The position numbers were made by a program, and so were the translations under genes. From Candidatus Eisenbergiella stercorigallinarum (GTDB lineage Bacteria > Bacillota > Clostridia > Lachnospirales > Lachnospiraceae), in assembly GCA_019120525.1 (NCBI GenBank), contig DWUW01000268.1, forward strand, positions 1-12,320: DNA of 12,320 bases, given 5' to 3'. Below, piece by piece: positions 1 through 7,267 of the stretch. The notes beneath the pieces were generated by a model. That model was not told where the DNA came from and did no database searches. It saw only the letters and a list, made by a program, of their open reading frames with translations. How positions within the stretch are numbered: the stretch's first letter is position 1; every line of letters begins with the position of its first letter.

Positions 1-152
1 GTTTCCCGCTGGACGCCCCGCCGGGGCGGCCCGCCTTCCGCCTGAAGGGGATCTGTCTGTATGCGGTCTGCCTGCATGCAGCCCGCCAGCATATGGTCCG
101 TCTGCATGTCTTCCGCCTGCAGGATCGCTCCTGCCGTCTGTTCTGTCCGCAT
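1..152 (-). CDS. Possible 5' end of an unidentified leftward gene (partial)
   Basis: Reading leftward from an ATG at 152-150, a frame stays open for 50 codons to the window edge. The start is preceded by GGAGGG four bases upstream, a good ribosome site. The peptide begins MRTEQTAGAILQAED and then runs through loosely repeated units of the type MQTD, MQAD, IQTD, LQAE, followed by a Gly/Pro/Arg-rich stretch. It matches no family I recognise. Such a repetitive hydrophilic start could be the variable N-terminus of a larger protein or simply non-coding GC-rich repeat. A second leftward frame is also open here, which weakens the case. The AT-rich gap at about 220-330 would serve as a divergent promoter region shared with melA. 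Confidence 0.3.
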   Translation of the reverse strand, partial: MRTEQTAGAILQAEDMQTDHMLAGCMQADRIQTDPLQAEGGPPRRGVQRE

Positions 153-214
153 CTTTCCCTCCGTTTCCGCCGGTATCCCATCGGCATCCCGGCCGCTCCC
201 ACTGCCGTCCTGCC

Positions 215-372
215 CGTTCCAAAATACCAAAACGGGAAACAATCATACAATGACAGGAAACAAAAAATATAGAACAAAATCCCCGTTTTTTCTAAAATGA
301 TAACCATCAAAGCCATTTTAGCGGATGCAAAAAGCAAATGCAAGAAGGACTCATAAAAAGAAGGAGGAACCT
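215..372. promoter_or_regulatory. AT-rich divergent regulatory gap upstream of melA, with an 8-bp direct repeat
   Basis: This AT-rich stretch sits between the possible leftward gene and melA. The octamer GGAAACAA occurs at 235-242 and 256-263, a spacing of 21 bp, or two helical turns, on the same face of the DNA. This is the kind of arrangement bound by dimeric or AraC-type activators. A possible -10 box for melA is TAAAAT at 293-298; the -35 match 16 bp upstream (AGAACA) is poor, which would fit an activator-dependent promoter. No classic CcpA cre site was seen. Promoter positions here are inference. Confidence 0.35.
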
Positions 373-1695
373 ATGGTAAAGATTACTTTTCTGGGGGCGG
401 GAAGCACCGTGTTTGCAAGGAACGTGCTGGGAGACTGCATGTGCACGCCGGTGCTTCAGGACGCGGAGATCGCGCTTTACGACATTGACGCGAAGCGGCT
501 GGAGGAATCGGAGATCATCCTTCGCGCCATCAATCAGAATGTGAACGAAGGACGGGCACGGATCGCCACGTACCTGGGAGCGGAGAACCGGAAAGCGGCG
601 CTGAAGGACGCGGATTTCGTAGTGAACGCCATTCAGGTAGGAGGCTATGAGCCCTGCACGGTGACGGATTTTGAGATCCCGAAGAAGTACGGCCTCAGGC
701 AGACCATCGGCGATACCCTGGGTATCGGCGGGATCATGCGCGGGCTGCGCACCATCCCTGTGATGGAGGATTTCGCAAGGGATATGGAGGAGGTATGCCC
801 CAATACGCTGTTTTTGAACTACACCAATCCCATGGCGATCCTCAGCGGCTACATGCAGAGATATACGAAGGTCCGTACCGTTGGCCTCTGCCACAGCGTG
901 CAGGTGTGTACGGAGACGATCCTGAAGGGGCTGGGCATGGAGGATAAGCTGGAGGGAGCGACGGACTTCATCGCCGGCATCAATCATATGGCATGGCTTC
1001 TGGATGTGCGGGATAAGGACGGCAACGACCTGTATCCGGAGATCAGACGCCGCGCCCTTGAGAAAAACGCGTCTGAAAAGCACGGGGATATGATCCGCTA
1101 TGAATATATCCGCAATCTGGGCTATTACTGCACCGAGTCCAGCGAGCATAACGCCGAATACAATCCTTTCTATATCAAGAGCCGTTATCCGGAGCTGATC
1201 GACCGCTACAATATTCCGCTGGACGAGTACCCCAGACGCTGTGTCAAGCAGATCGCGGACTGGGAGGAGGAAAAGAGGAATATCCTCAACGACGGCAAGG
1301 TGACGCATGAGCGTTCCAGAGAATATGCTTCCTATATCATGGAGGCCGTGGTGACCAACCGGCCTTATCAGATCGGCGGCAATGTGCTCAATACCGGCCT
1401 GATCGACAACCTGCCTTCGGACGCCTGTGTGGAGGTGCCCTGTCTGGTGAACGCGCACGGCGTCAATCCCTGCCATGTGGGAAGGCTTCCCGTGCAGCTG
1501 GCGGCCATGAACCAGACCAATATCAACGTGCAGCTTCTGACCATCGAAGCGGCCCGTACCAGGGACAGAAACTATATTTATCAGGCGGCCATGCTGGATC
1601 CCCATACCGCGGCGGAGCTGAGCGTGGACGACATCCGCAGCATGTGCGACGAGCTGATCGAGGCCCACGGCGAATACATGGCCATGTACCGCTGA
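373..1695 (+). CDS. melA: Alpha-galactosidase, glycoside hydrolase family 4 (MelA)
   Basis: Cytoplasmic enzyme that releases galactose from alpha-galactosides such as melibiose. GH4 enzymes use NAD+ and a divalent metal (Mn2+) in an oxidation-elimination mechanism. The ATG at 373 was chosen because AAGGAGG (361-367) lies six bases upstream and the protein then starts at the nucleotide-binding motif; a longer frame from 325 would add 16 Lys/Arg-rich residues. The product is 440 residues, close to E. coli MelA (about 450). The Rossmann motif GAGST is at residues 8-12, followed by YDID (36-39). NYTNPM (149-154), the metal ligand Cys173 in LCHSV and His205 in GINHMA are as in the family. TESSEHNAEY and GLIDNLP near the middle and C-terminus strongly resemble MelA rather than 6-phospho-glucosidases, so the substrate is probably unphosphorylated. 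No transporter gene is adjacent; sugar entry must be encoded elsewhere or to the left. Confidence 0.93.
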   Translation: MVKITFLGAGSTVFARNVLGDCMCTPVLQDAEIALYDIDAKRLEESEIILRAINQNVNEGRARIATYLGAENRKAALKDADFVVNAIQVGGYEPCTVTDFEIPKKYGLRQTIGDTLGIGGIMRGLRTIPVMEDFARDMEEVCPNTLFLNYTNPMAILSGYMQRYTKVRTVGLCHSVQVCTETILKGLGMEDKLEGATDFIAGINHMAWLLDVRDKDGNDLYPEIRRRALEKNASEKHGDMIRYEYIRNLGYYCTESSEHNAEYNPFYIKSRYPELIDRYNIPLDEYPRRCVKQIADWEEEKRNILNDGKVTHERSREYASYIMEAVVTNRPYQIGGNVLNTGLIDNLPSDACVEVPCLVNAHGVNPCHVGRLPVQLAAMNQTNINVQLLTIEAARTRDRNYIYQAAMLDPHTAAELSVDDIRSMCDELIEAHGEYMAMYR

Positions 1696-1944
1696 GACCG
1701 CCTTCCGCTCCGGCTACCGGGTGGGCGCGCCTGGTCCTGGGGCCGGAGCTGCTCTGCGCCTGCTTTTTGAAAAAACAGATCAATAACCGGACAAAAGCGT
1801 CCGTTTCCGTGGCTTCAGCCGTGGAGGCGGGCGCTTTCCTGCTTGCAAAAGGGGAGCGGATGCGTTAAAGTGAGTGTTGAGATATAAAAAAACCGATAAT
1901 GAGGCAAAGTACCTGCCGCCCCGGGCGGCGGAATGGAGACGGAT
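1696..1944 (+). other. Intergenic gap between melA and glmM (249 nt)
   Basis: No gene is seen here. Apart from the large hairpin listed separately, the gap holds an 8-bp inverted repeat (GCTCCGGC at 1707-1714 with GCCGGAGC at 1742-1749) some distance before a T5 run at 1764-1768, which might contribute to melA termination. -10-like boxes TATAAA (1883-1888) and GATAAT (1895-1900) occur, but neither has a convincing -35 at the right spacing. A tight GC hairpin, GCCGCC/GGCGGC (1915-1929), sits just ahead of the glmM ribosome site (GGAG, 1935-1938). Confidence 0.4.
1794..1837 (+). terminator. Long 20-bp stem-loop between melA and glmM
   Basis: Bases 1794-1813 pair with 1818-1837 without interruption around a TTCA loop. 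Five of the twenty pairs are G-U in the RNA read rightward and become A-C mismatches if read leftward, so the structure is specific to rightward transcripts. The right arm ends in CTTTCC and has no long T-run, so it is either a weak intrinsic terminator for melA or an RNA element in the glmM leader. A short alternative hairpin, CGGAC (1788-1792) with GTCCG (1799-1803), uses part of the left arm and cannot form at the same time. Confidence 0.55.
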
Positions 1945-3273
1945 ATGAAATATTTCGGAACAGACGGTTTCAGAGGCAAGGCAAACGAGGCGCTGACGGC
2001 GGATCACGCATTCCGGATCGGCAAGTTCCTTGGCTGGTATTTTACGGAAGGGGCAACGAAAAAGGCGTCGTGCGTGATCGGAAAGGATACCAGACGTTCC
2101 AGCTATATGTTTGAATATGCGCTGGCGGCGGGGCTGAGCTGGGGCGGGGCGGATGTATATCTGCTGCATGTGACCACCACGCCCAGCGTGTCCTATGTGA
2201 CGAAAAGCGGGGGCTTTGATTTCGGCATCATGATCACGGCAAGCCACAATCCCTTTTATGACAACGGGATCAAGATCATTGACAGCGAAGGCTTCAAGAT
2301 GGAGGAGTCCGTTCTGGAAAAGGTGGAGGAATATCTGGACGGAAAGGTGGAGATCACGGCGGCCAGAAATGACCGGATCGGCAGGATCACGGACCACATC
2401 CAGGGGAGGAATCAGTATATCAGCTATCTGACCTCCACCGCCATCCATTCCTTCCGCGGCTACCGGGTGGGCCTGGACTGCGCCAACGGCGCGGCCAGCA
2501 GCATCGCGAAGACCGTGTTCGAGATGCTCGGGGCGAAGACGTATATGATCCATAACGAGCCGGACGGCCTGAATATCAACGTGGACTGCGGTTCCACCCA
2601 TGTGGAATCCCTGCAGCGCTTCGTCGCGGAAAACGGTCTGGACGTGGGCTTTGCCTTTGACGGCGACGCGGACCGCTGCTTTGCCGTGGATGAAAAAGGA
2701 AACGTCCTGGACGGGGATCTGATCCTCTATCTTTGCGCTGTGGATATGAAAGAAAAAGGAGCGCTGATCGGAAATACGGCGGTAGCTACCGTGGCCTCCA
2801 ACCTGGGCGTGGAAAAGGCGCTCAACCGGGAGGGCATCCGCATGGAGCGCACACCCGTGGGGGACAAGTATGTTTCCGCCAGGATGCAGGAGGGCGGCTA
2901 CAGCATCGGCGGGGAGGAATCCGGCCACATCATCTTCAGCAAGTACAGCACCACGGGGGACGGGATCCTGACGGCGATCCGGGTGATGGAGATCCTGGTG
3001 GAAAAGAAAACCCTGCCTTCCTTTTTGACCGCGGGCGTACAGCTCTTTCCCAAAGTGCAGATCAATAAGCGGGTGAAGGACGCCTCCGCCGTGCTGGAAA
3101 GGGAAGCGGTGAAGCAGGCGGTAAGACAGGCGGAGGAGGAGCTTGGGGAAACCGGGCGGGTGCTGATCCGAAAGAGCGGGACGGAGCCCGTGATCCGTCT
3201 GATCGTGGAGGCGGACGAGGAGGAAAAATGCCGCAGGCTTGCGGAGCGGATCGCTGCGGAAATGGAAGAATAG
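1945..3273 (+). CDS. glmM: Phosphoglucosamine mutase GlmM
   Basis: Cytoplasmic alpha-D-phosphohexomutase that converts glucosamine-6-phosphate to glucosamine-1-phosphate, on the path to UDP-GlcNAc and peptidoglycan. It has 442 residues, the normal length. It opens with MKYFGTDGFRG, the GlmM signature start. The ATG at 1945 is preferred over the in-frame ATG at 1933 because GGAG (1935-1938) is then well spaced and the extra four residues vanish. The phospho-serine is Ser100 in TASHNP. The metal-binding loop DGDADR is at 239-244, the sugar-binding loop GEESGH at 323-328, and the phosphate-binding loop RKSGTEP at 409-415, so all four domains carry their key motifs. TASHNP and GEESGH with the FGTDG start separate it from phosphoglucomutases. 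A phosphomannomutase is the main alternative. The sensor kinase gene follows after about 30 nt and may be co-transcribed. Confidence 0.9.
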   Translation: MKYFGTDGFRGKANEALTADHAFRIGKFLGWYFTEGATKKASCVIGKDTRRSSYMFEYALAAGLSWGGADVYLLHVTTTPSVSYVTKSGGFDFGIMITASHNPFYDNGIKIIDSEGFKMEESVLEKVEEYLDGKVEITAARNDRIGRITDHIQGRNQYISYLTSTAIHSFRGYRVGLDCANGAASSIAKTVFEMLGAKTYMIHNEPDGLNINVDCGSTHVESLQRFVAENGLDVGFAFDGDADRCFAVDEKGNVLDGDLILYLCAVDMKEKGALIGNTAVATVASNLGVEKALNREGIRMERTPVGDKYVSARMQEGGYSIGGEESGHIIFSKYSTTGDGILTAIRVMEILVEKKTLPSFLTAGVQLFPKVQINKRVKDASAVLEREAVKQAVRQAEEELGETGRVLIRKSGTEPVIRLIVEADEEEKCRRLAERIAAEMEE

Positions 3274-3304
3274 AAGATATGGGAAGGGGAGTGTAGCAGG
3301 GGGA

Positions 3305-5152
3305 ATGAAAAGACTTTGGGGGCTGCGGGTGAGGCTGATCGTGCTCCTGGTGATCCTGACGCTGGTTCCGATCATCCTGTTTACCGTGATCTTTCAGCTG
3401 AGGATGGTATCCTTCATGAAAAATACCCTCTGGGCGAGGATGCAGACGGGACTGGAAAAATCGGACAGGCTTCTGTCCCAGGAGCTGGAGCAGTATACGG
3501 TCCTGCTTTACGCGTTCTGTACCGACCCGGATATCCTGCAGCTGGCAGAAAGAAGCGCGGAGGGGATCGGCGGGGAGGACCGGGCCGTTTTGCAGGAACG
3601 GTTCCGGCAGATGTGCGAAAGGACGGACGGGCTGCTGGGGATTTCCGTCCGGATGCCGGACGGAGGCTGGGTCTATTACGACGCCGTTTATGATACGGCG
3701 GAGAAAAGCCCCTGGCTGGAGGACGGACCATACGGACGGGCGGAGCTGCTTTCCGGGGAAATTTCCAGACAGGGAGCGGGAAATGCGGATATTGACCTGC
3801 GGGAAATGGTGCCGCGGGTGAGCGATCTGACGAAGGAGGAGACCTATTACGGCCCGATGGCTGTATGGAGGGACGGGGGAACGAAGGAAGACCCCCTGTA
3901 TTATTTTTCTGCCGGAATGGCATTTTCGGTCCGGACGGAAGAGGGAAGGGAAGATGACGCCCTGATCTGTCTCTGCGTGGATGAGAGGCGGCTGCAGGAA
4001 ACGATGGAGGGGATCGGCGATGCCTTTTTTTATCTGGAAAAGGACGGGGTGATCCTCAGCGCGCCGGACGCTTCCCGCATCGGAAGGACGGTGGCGCAGG
4101 ACGGGGAGCCGCTTCGCCAGTCAGGCGGCGTGCTGGACTATGGGGAGTTCCACGTGGAGCCCTACGGAGACTGCGCGACCTGTGCCATTGGAAATACTGC
4201 CTCCGGCTGGACCATGATCGAGCTGTATCCGCTGGCGGACTACCGTGCGGAGCTGAGGCAGCAGAGGCTGCTGTTTGCGCTGATGGCCGGTATCGTGGTG
4301 CTGTCCGGCGCGGGCTTTATCCTGTTTGTGACCCGTCCGCTCCTCGTGTCTGTGAACGGGATCCTGAACGGAATGAAGCAGGTGGAAAACGGGGATTATT
4401 CCGTCCGGCTGAAAAAACACCGTGGAATGTCTCTGGAAATGGAGCGGATCACGGACGGGTTCAATGCCATGGTGGGGCAGACGGAGCAGCTGATCGCCCG
4501 GGTGAGGCAGGCGGCGAAGGAGCAGAGGAGCGCGGAGATCTCCGCGCTGGAGGCCCAGATCGATCCGCATTTTCTGTATAATACACTGGATGTCATCAAC
4601 TGGAAGGCGGTCGCCAGAGAGGAGTACGAGATCAGCGAGATGGTGGGGGATCTGGCGGATATCCTCCGTTACGCCATCAAGGACGCGGGCGGGATCACCA
4701 CGCTTGGCAGGGAGATTGCCTGGATGAAAAAATATGTCCGGCTCCAGCAGGAAAAGCTGGGGAGCCGGGTGCAGATCTTCGGAGAGGTGTCCCGGGAGGC
4801 GGCGGGAGCGGGCATGCACAAAATGCTCCTGCAGCCGCTGGTGGAAAACAGCATCCGCCACGGATTGTCCGGAAAAGAGGGGCAGCCGATCCTAGTGATC
4901 ACAGGGGAGATCCGGGACGGCCTGCTTCGTGTGACCGTGGGAGACAACGGCGCGGGAATGGAGCCGGAGCTGGTGCGGACGCTGAACGACCGGAACTACC
5001 ACAGAAGAAACCATTTCGGGATTGAAAATGTAAGAAAGCGGCTGACGCTTTATTATGGGGAGACGGCAGGCCTGTCCTTTGAAAGCGAAAAGGGACAGTA
5101 TACCAGAGTGACGCTGACACTGCCGGTTATGGAAGGGGAAGGGAAACATTGA
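3305..5152 (+). CDS. Membrane sensor histidine kinase, YesM/LytS-type (HisKA-7TM-independent, PF06580 class)
   Basis: Sensor of a two-component system that passes phosphate to the regulator encoded next. It has 615 residues from ATG 3305, whose ribosome site (AGGGGG) is unusually close. One membrane segment lies at about 9-30. A large extracellular sensory region follows (about 31-320), probably a Cache-type double domain, which in this class often detects sugars or binding proteins. The second membrane segment is at about 322-346, then a HAMP linker (about 347-400). The phospho-acceptor is His422 in QIDPHFLYNTLD, the hallmark of the YesM/LytS class. Asn515 (LVENSIRHGL) is the N-box and DNGAGM (547-552) the ATP lid glycine box. 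The gene follows glmM by 31 nt and overlaps the regulator. The signal is not evident from sequence; a carbohydrate is a reasonable guess from family and the nearby melA. Confidence 0.85.
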   Translation: MKRLWGLRVRLIVLLVILTLVPIILFTVIFQLRMVSFMKNTLWARMQTGLEKSDRLLSQELEQYTVLLYAFCTDPDILQLAERSAEGIGGEDRAVLQERFRQMCERTDGLLGISVRMPDGGWVYYDAVYDTAEKSPWLEDGPYGRAELLSGEISRQGAGNADIDLREMVPRVSDLTKEETYYGPMAVWRDGGTKEDPLYYFSAGMAFSVRTEEGREDDALICLCVDERRLQETMEGIGDAFFYLEKDGVILSAPDASRIGRTVAQDGEPLRQSGGVLDYGEFHVEPYGDCATCAIGNTASGWTMIELYPLADYRAELRQQRLLFALMAGIVVLSGAGFILFVTRPLLVSVNGILNGMKQVENGDYSVRLKKHRGMSLEMERITDGFNAMVGQTEQLIARVRQAAKEQRSAEISALEAQIDPHFLYNTLDVINWKAVAREEYEISEMVGDLADILRYAIKDAGGITTLGREIAWMKKYVRLQQEKLGSRVQIFGEVSREAAGAGMHKMLLQPLVENSIRHGLSGKEGQPILVITGEIRDGLLRVTVGDNGAGMEPELVRTLNDRNYHRRNHFGIENVRKRLTLYYGETAGLSFESEKGQYTRVTLTLPVMEGEGKH

Positions 5153-6678
5153 AGATCATCATCGTGGAAGACGAGGCCGCGATCCGGGACGGCCTGGAGG
5201 GGATCCTGAAAAAACTGAGCCCGTCCTATGAGGTGGTCGGGAAAGCGGCCGGAGGCATGAAGGGACTGGAGCTGGCAAGAAAGTGGAAGCCGGACGTGAT
5301 CCTTTTAGACATCCGCATGCCGGATATGGACGGCCTGACCATGCTTGCGCAGCTGAAAAGGGAGGGGATCAGGGCCATTGCCCTGGTCCTGACCGCCTAT
5401 TCGGATTTCAGCTATGCCAGACAGGCGCTGGAGCTGGGGGTGCAGAGCTATCTGCTCAAGCCGGTCCGGATGAACGAGCTGAAGCGGGCGATGGAGCAGG
5501 CGGAAAGCAGTCTGCTCCAGAAAGAAAAGGACGCCGTGCTTCTGAGCCGGGAGAGCGTGGTGCGCGGCGCGATGACGGGAATCCTGACCCGTTCGGAGGA
5601 AACGGTCGCGGCCCTGGGAAAAAGCTACCAGATCGGAGAAAAGGAGCCGCTCGGGCTTTTTGTGGTCTGGCTGGGAGCGGGCTATGAAAAAAACAAAGGG
5701 ATCACGGAGCGGATCCTGGAGGAGGTGGCCGGGCACGCGGAGGGCTTCCGCAGCGTGGTGACGAGCTTCGGGGAATATTTTCATTTTTCCATGCTCGTTT
5801 ATCACATGCAGCCGGAAAAGGACTGGGAGGCTTATTTCGCGTCACGGGTGGTCCCCATGCTGGAAGCCAATACGGGAAGCCGCGCGCTGTGCGCCTGGTC
5901 GGACTGCGGCAGCATATTTGACCTTGCGGAGGCCGGAAAACGGCTCCACCGGCTTCTGGACTGGAGGCTGACATTCGGGCCCGGCGTGCTGGTTTCCGAA
6001 CGCGCGGTCCGTTCGTCCCATCCCACTCCGCTGGCCTATCCGTCGGAAATGAACGTGCGGCTGAAGCGCGCGGTCATAAGGCGGAACGAAGAGGAATTCC
6101 TGGCCTGCATGAAAGAACTGACGGATGTCTGCAGGAGCGGCTGCCACGATCCCAGGCAGATCAAGGAAACGATCCTGATCTTTCTCTGGACGATCGTCAA
6201 TACGGCCCGGGAATATATGGCGCTGGAAGAGAGCGGCCTGAAGCTTCAGAACGTGCTTTCCGAGGTCATGAACGCCTTTACCTGGGAAAAAATAGAGCAG
6301 ATCCTGCAGGCCCTGTTCCTTCTTGTGGTAAGCAGGAAAACAGAAGGGGAAAGAACGCTGTCTCCGTTAGTCCGGAAGGCGAAGCGTCTGATCGAAGAAT
6401 GCTACGCGAGCCAGATTACTCTGGAGGAGGCCGCGAGACAGCTTGCCGTTTCACCGGAATATCTGAGCCGCCAGTATAAGAGGGAGACCGGCCTTGCCTT
6501 CACGGAAGACCTGCGGCGCGTCAAGGTGGAAAAGGTGAAGACCCTGCTTCTTGGAACCACGCTGAACCTGACCCGGATCGCTGCCATGACCGGCTTTTCG
6601 GATCCCAAATACATGAGCAGGGTGTTTAAGGAAGAGGTGGGCGTCCTCCCTGCGGAGTACCGGCAGATGGGCACATGA
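5149..6678 (+). CDS. Response regulator with AraC-type DNA-binding domain (YesN-like)
   Basis: Partner of the preceding kinase; a transcription factor activated by phosphorylation. It has 509 residues. It starts with TTG at 5149, overlapping the kinase stop codon (TTGA) and preceded by GGGGAAGGG, so its translation is coupled to the kinase. The receiver domain (about 1-120) has the acidic pair in VEDEA (residues 6-10), phospho-acceptor Asp54 in LLDIRMPDMDG, Thr82 and Lys104 (LLKPV). A long central region of about 280 residues has no motif I recognise, typical of YesN regulators. The C-terminal AraC domain (about 409-507) carries two helix-turn-helix units: the first around LEEAARQLAVSPEYLSRQYK, the second around LTRIAAMTGFSDPKYMSRVF. 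It is likely to bind direct repeats upstream of sugar genes; whether melA is a target cannot be shown here. Confidence 0.87.
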   Translation: MKIIIVEDEAAIRDGLEGILKKLSPSYEVVGKAAGGMKGLELARKWKPDVILLDIRMPDMDGLTMLAQLKREGIRAIALVLTAYSDFSYARQALELGVQSYLLKPVRMNELKRAMEQAESSLLQKEKDAVLLSRESVVRGAMTGILTRSEETVAALGKSYQIGEKEPLGLFVVWLGAGYEKNKGITERILEEVAGHAEGFRSVVTSFGEYFHFSMLVYHMQPEKDWEAYFASRVVPMLEANTGSRALCAWSDCGSIFDLAEAGKRLHRLLDWRLTFGPGVLVSERAVRSSHPTPLAYPSEMNVRLKRAVIRRNEEEFLACMKELTDVCRSGCHDPRQIKETILIFLWTIVNTAREYMALEESGLKLQNVLSEVMNAFTWEKIEQILQALFLLVVSRKTEGERTLSPLVRKAKRLIEECYASQITLEEAARQLAVSPEYLSRQYKRETGLAFTEDLRRVKVEKVKTLLLGTTLNLTRIAAMTGFSDPKYMSRVFKEEVGVLPAEYRQMGT

Positions 6679-6708
6679 ATACTTTAGCGAAGCACCGCGG
6701 ATTTGTGC

Positions 6709-6737
6709 AAAAAATTCCACTTTTCTTAAAAAATTCC
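6709..6737 (+). repeat. Two direct AAAAAATTCC repeats upstream of the HPr-like gene promoter
   Basis: The decamer occurs at 6709-6718 and 6728-6737, with a 19-bp period, ending two bases before the -35 box. It could be an UP-type A/T element or a regulator site. Function is inference. Confidence 0.4.
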
Positions 6738-6739
6738 CC

Positions 6740-6768
6740 CTGACAGAAACCATTTTTTCCGATATGAT
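6740..6768 (+). promoter_or_regulatory. Vegetative (sigma-A type) promoter of the HPr-like gene
   Basis: CTGACA (6740-6745) and TATGAT (6763-6768) are separated by exactly 17 bp, each matching the consensus at five of six positions. Transcription would start near 6775, giving a leader of about 45 nt with GGAGGA (6807-6812) eight bases before the ATG at 6821. A/T-rich DNA lies immediately upstream. This makes the HPr-like gene independent of the two-component pair. Confidence 0.75.
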
Positions 6769-6820
6769 GTTATTCGTAAAGAAAACGGGAAGGTATTTTG
6801 GAAATCGGAGGAATGTACAA

Positions 6821-7060
6821 ATGGATTCTGTAAAGATCTACCTGAAGACTCCGGAGGAAGCGGAGAACTTTGTCCAGACTATGAGGCAGTTTGAGGGGGA
6901 ATACGACCTGACCCTGGGAAGCGTTACAGTGGATGCCAAATCCATTCTCGGCGTATTCGCCCTTGGGATCGGTAAGGAATTTGAGCTTATCTTCGTGAAT
7001 CCGAAGGAAGAACGGGATGATGTGCTCAATGCGGTGAGAGATTACCGCGTGGCGGCCTGA
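6821..7060 (+). CDS. Small HPr-family protein lacking the active-site histidine
   Basis: Seventy-nine residues, the size of the PTS phosphocarrier HPr. The stretch VDAKSILGVFALGIGKEFEL (37-56) closely follows the HPr region around regulatory Ser46 (typically AKSIMGVMSLG), so Ser41 is the matching residue. At the N-terminus, where HPr has GLHARPA with the phosphorylated His15, this protein reads KTPEEAENFVQTM and has no histidine at all in the whole chain. It therefore cannot relay phosphate from enzyme I in the normal way. Similar histidine-free HPr homologues are known in clostridia without settled function. A role as a regulator, comparable to Crh in using only the serine, is a possibility, not shown. 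It sits alone between its own promoter and a strong terminator. A start at 6764 would overlap the -10 box and is rejected. Confidence 0.75.
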   Translation: MDSVKIYLKTPEEAENFVQTMRQFEGEYDLTLGSVTVDAKSILGVFALGIGKEFELIFVNPKEERDDVLNAVRDYRVAA

Positions 7061-7096
7061 CGCCGCGGCGTGAGCCCCCTGGATCATAATGGTGGA

Positions 7097-7146
7097 GGAA
7101 ACGGCCCTGTTTCCGGAGAGAAAGCTCCGGAGACGGGGCCGTTTCC
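7097..7146 (+). terminator. Strong 22-bp hairpin terminator after the HPr-like gene
   Basis: GGAAACGGCCCTGTTTCCGG and two more bases (7097-7118) pair fully with 7125-7146 around the loop AGAAAG. Two pairs are G-U in the rightward RNA. The T content is in the base of the right arm (CCGTTTCC) rather than in a run after it. It lies 36 nt after the stop codon and before the next promoter, which supports a terminator role. Confidence 0.7.
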
Positions 7147-7184
7147 GCCCCGGTATAGAAAAAAAGAATGCCGTTCCATTTGTG

Positions 7185-7221
7185 ATAAGTATTTGCTATT
7201 TTTTATAAGCCGTTTTATACT
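7185..7221 (+). promoter_or_regulatory. Promoter of the amino-acid transporter/C-S lyase operon, with a flanking ATAAG repeat
   Basis: TTGCTA (7193-7198) and TATACT (7216-7221) are spaced by 17 bp, so transcription would start near 7228. The pentamer ATAAG occurs at 7185-7189 and again at 7205-7209, 20 bp apart and bracketing the -35 box, a position suited to a repressor. The repeat is short and its role is inference. No riboswitch or T-box structure was recognised in the roughly 40-nt leader. Confidence 0.65.
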
Positions 7222-7267
7222 ACATTACGAAATAAAAAGAAAAAGCGGAAGGAAGTGAACATAAGCC

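Noticed and set aside
61..300. Rightward 79-codon frame upstream of melA
   Set aside because: No ribosome site, Ser/Pro/Cys-rich composition, and it runs into the AT-rich promoter gap.
307..1668. Long leftward open frame of 453 codons
   Set aside because: It is the antisense shadow of melA, whose family motifs and ribosome site are unambiguous; the leftward product has no recognisable domain.
1838..1944. A glmS-type or other metabolite riboswitch before glmM
   Set aside because: Only a simple GC hairpin at 1915-1929 is visible; no ribozyme or known aptamer motif was recognised.
1780..3375. Long leftward open frame of 531 codons
   Set aside because: Antisense shadow of glmM, caused by high-GC codon usage; no ribosome site or family match.
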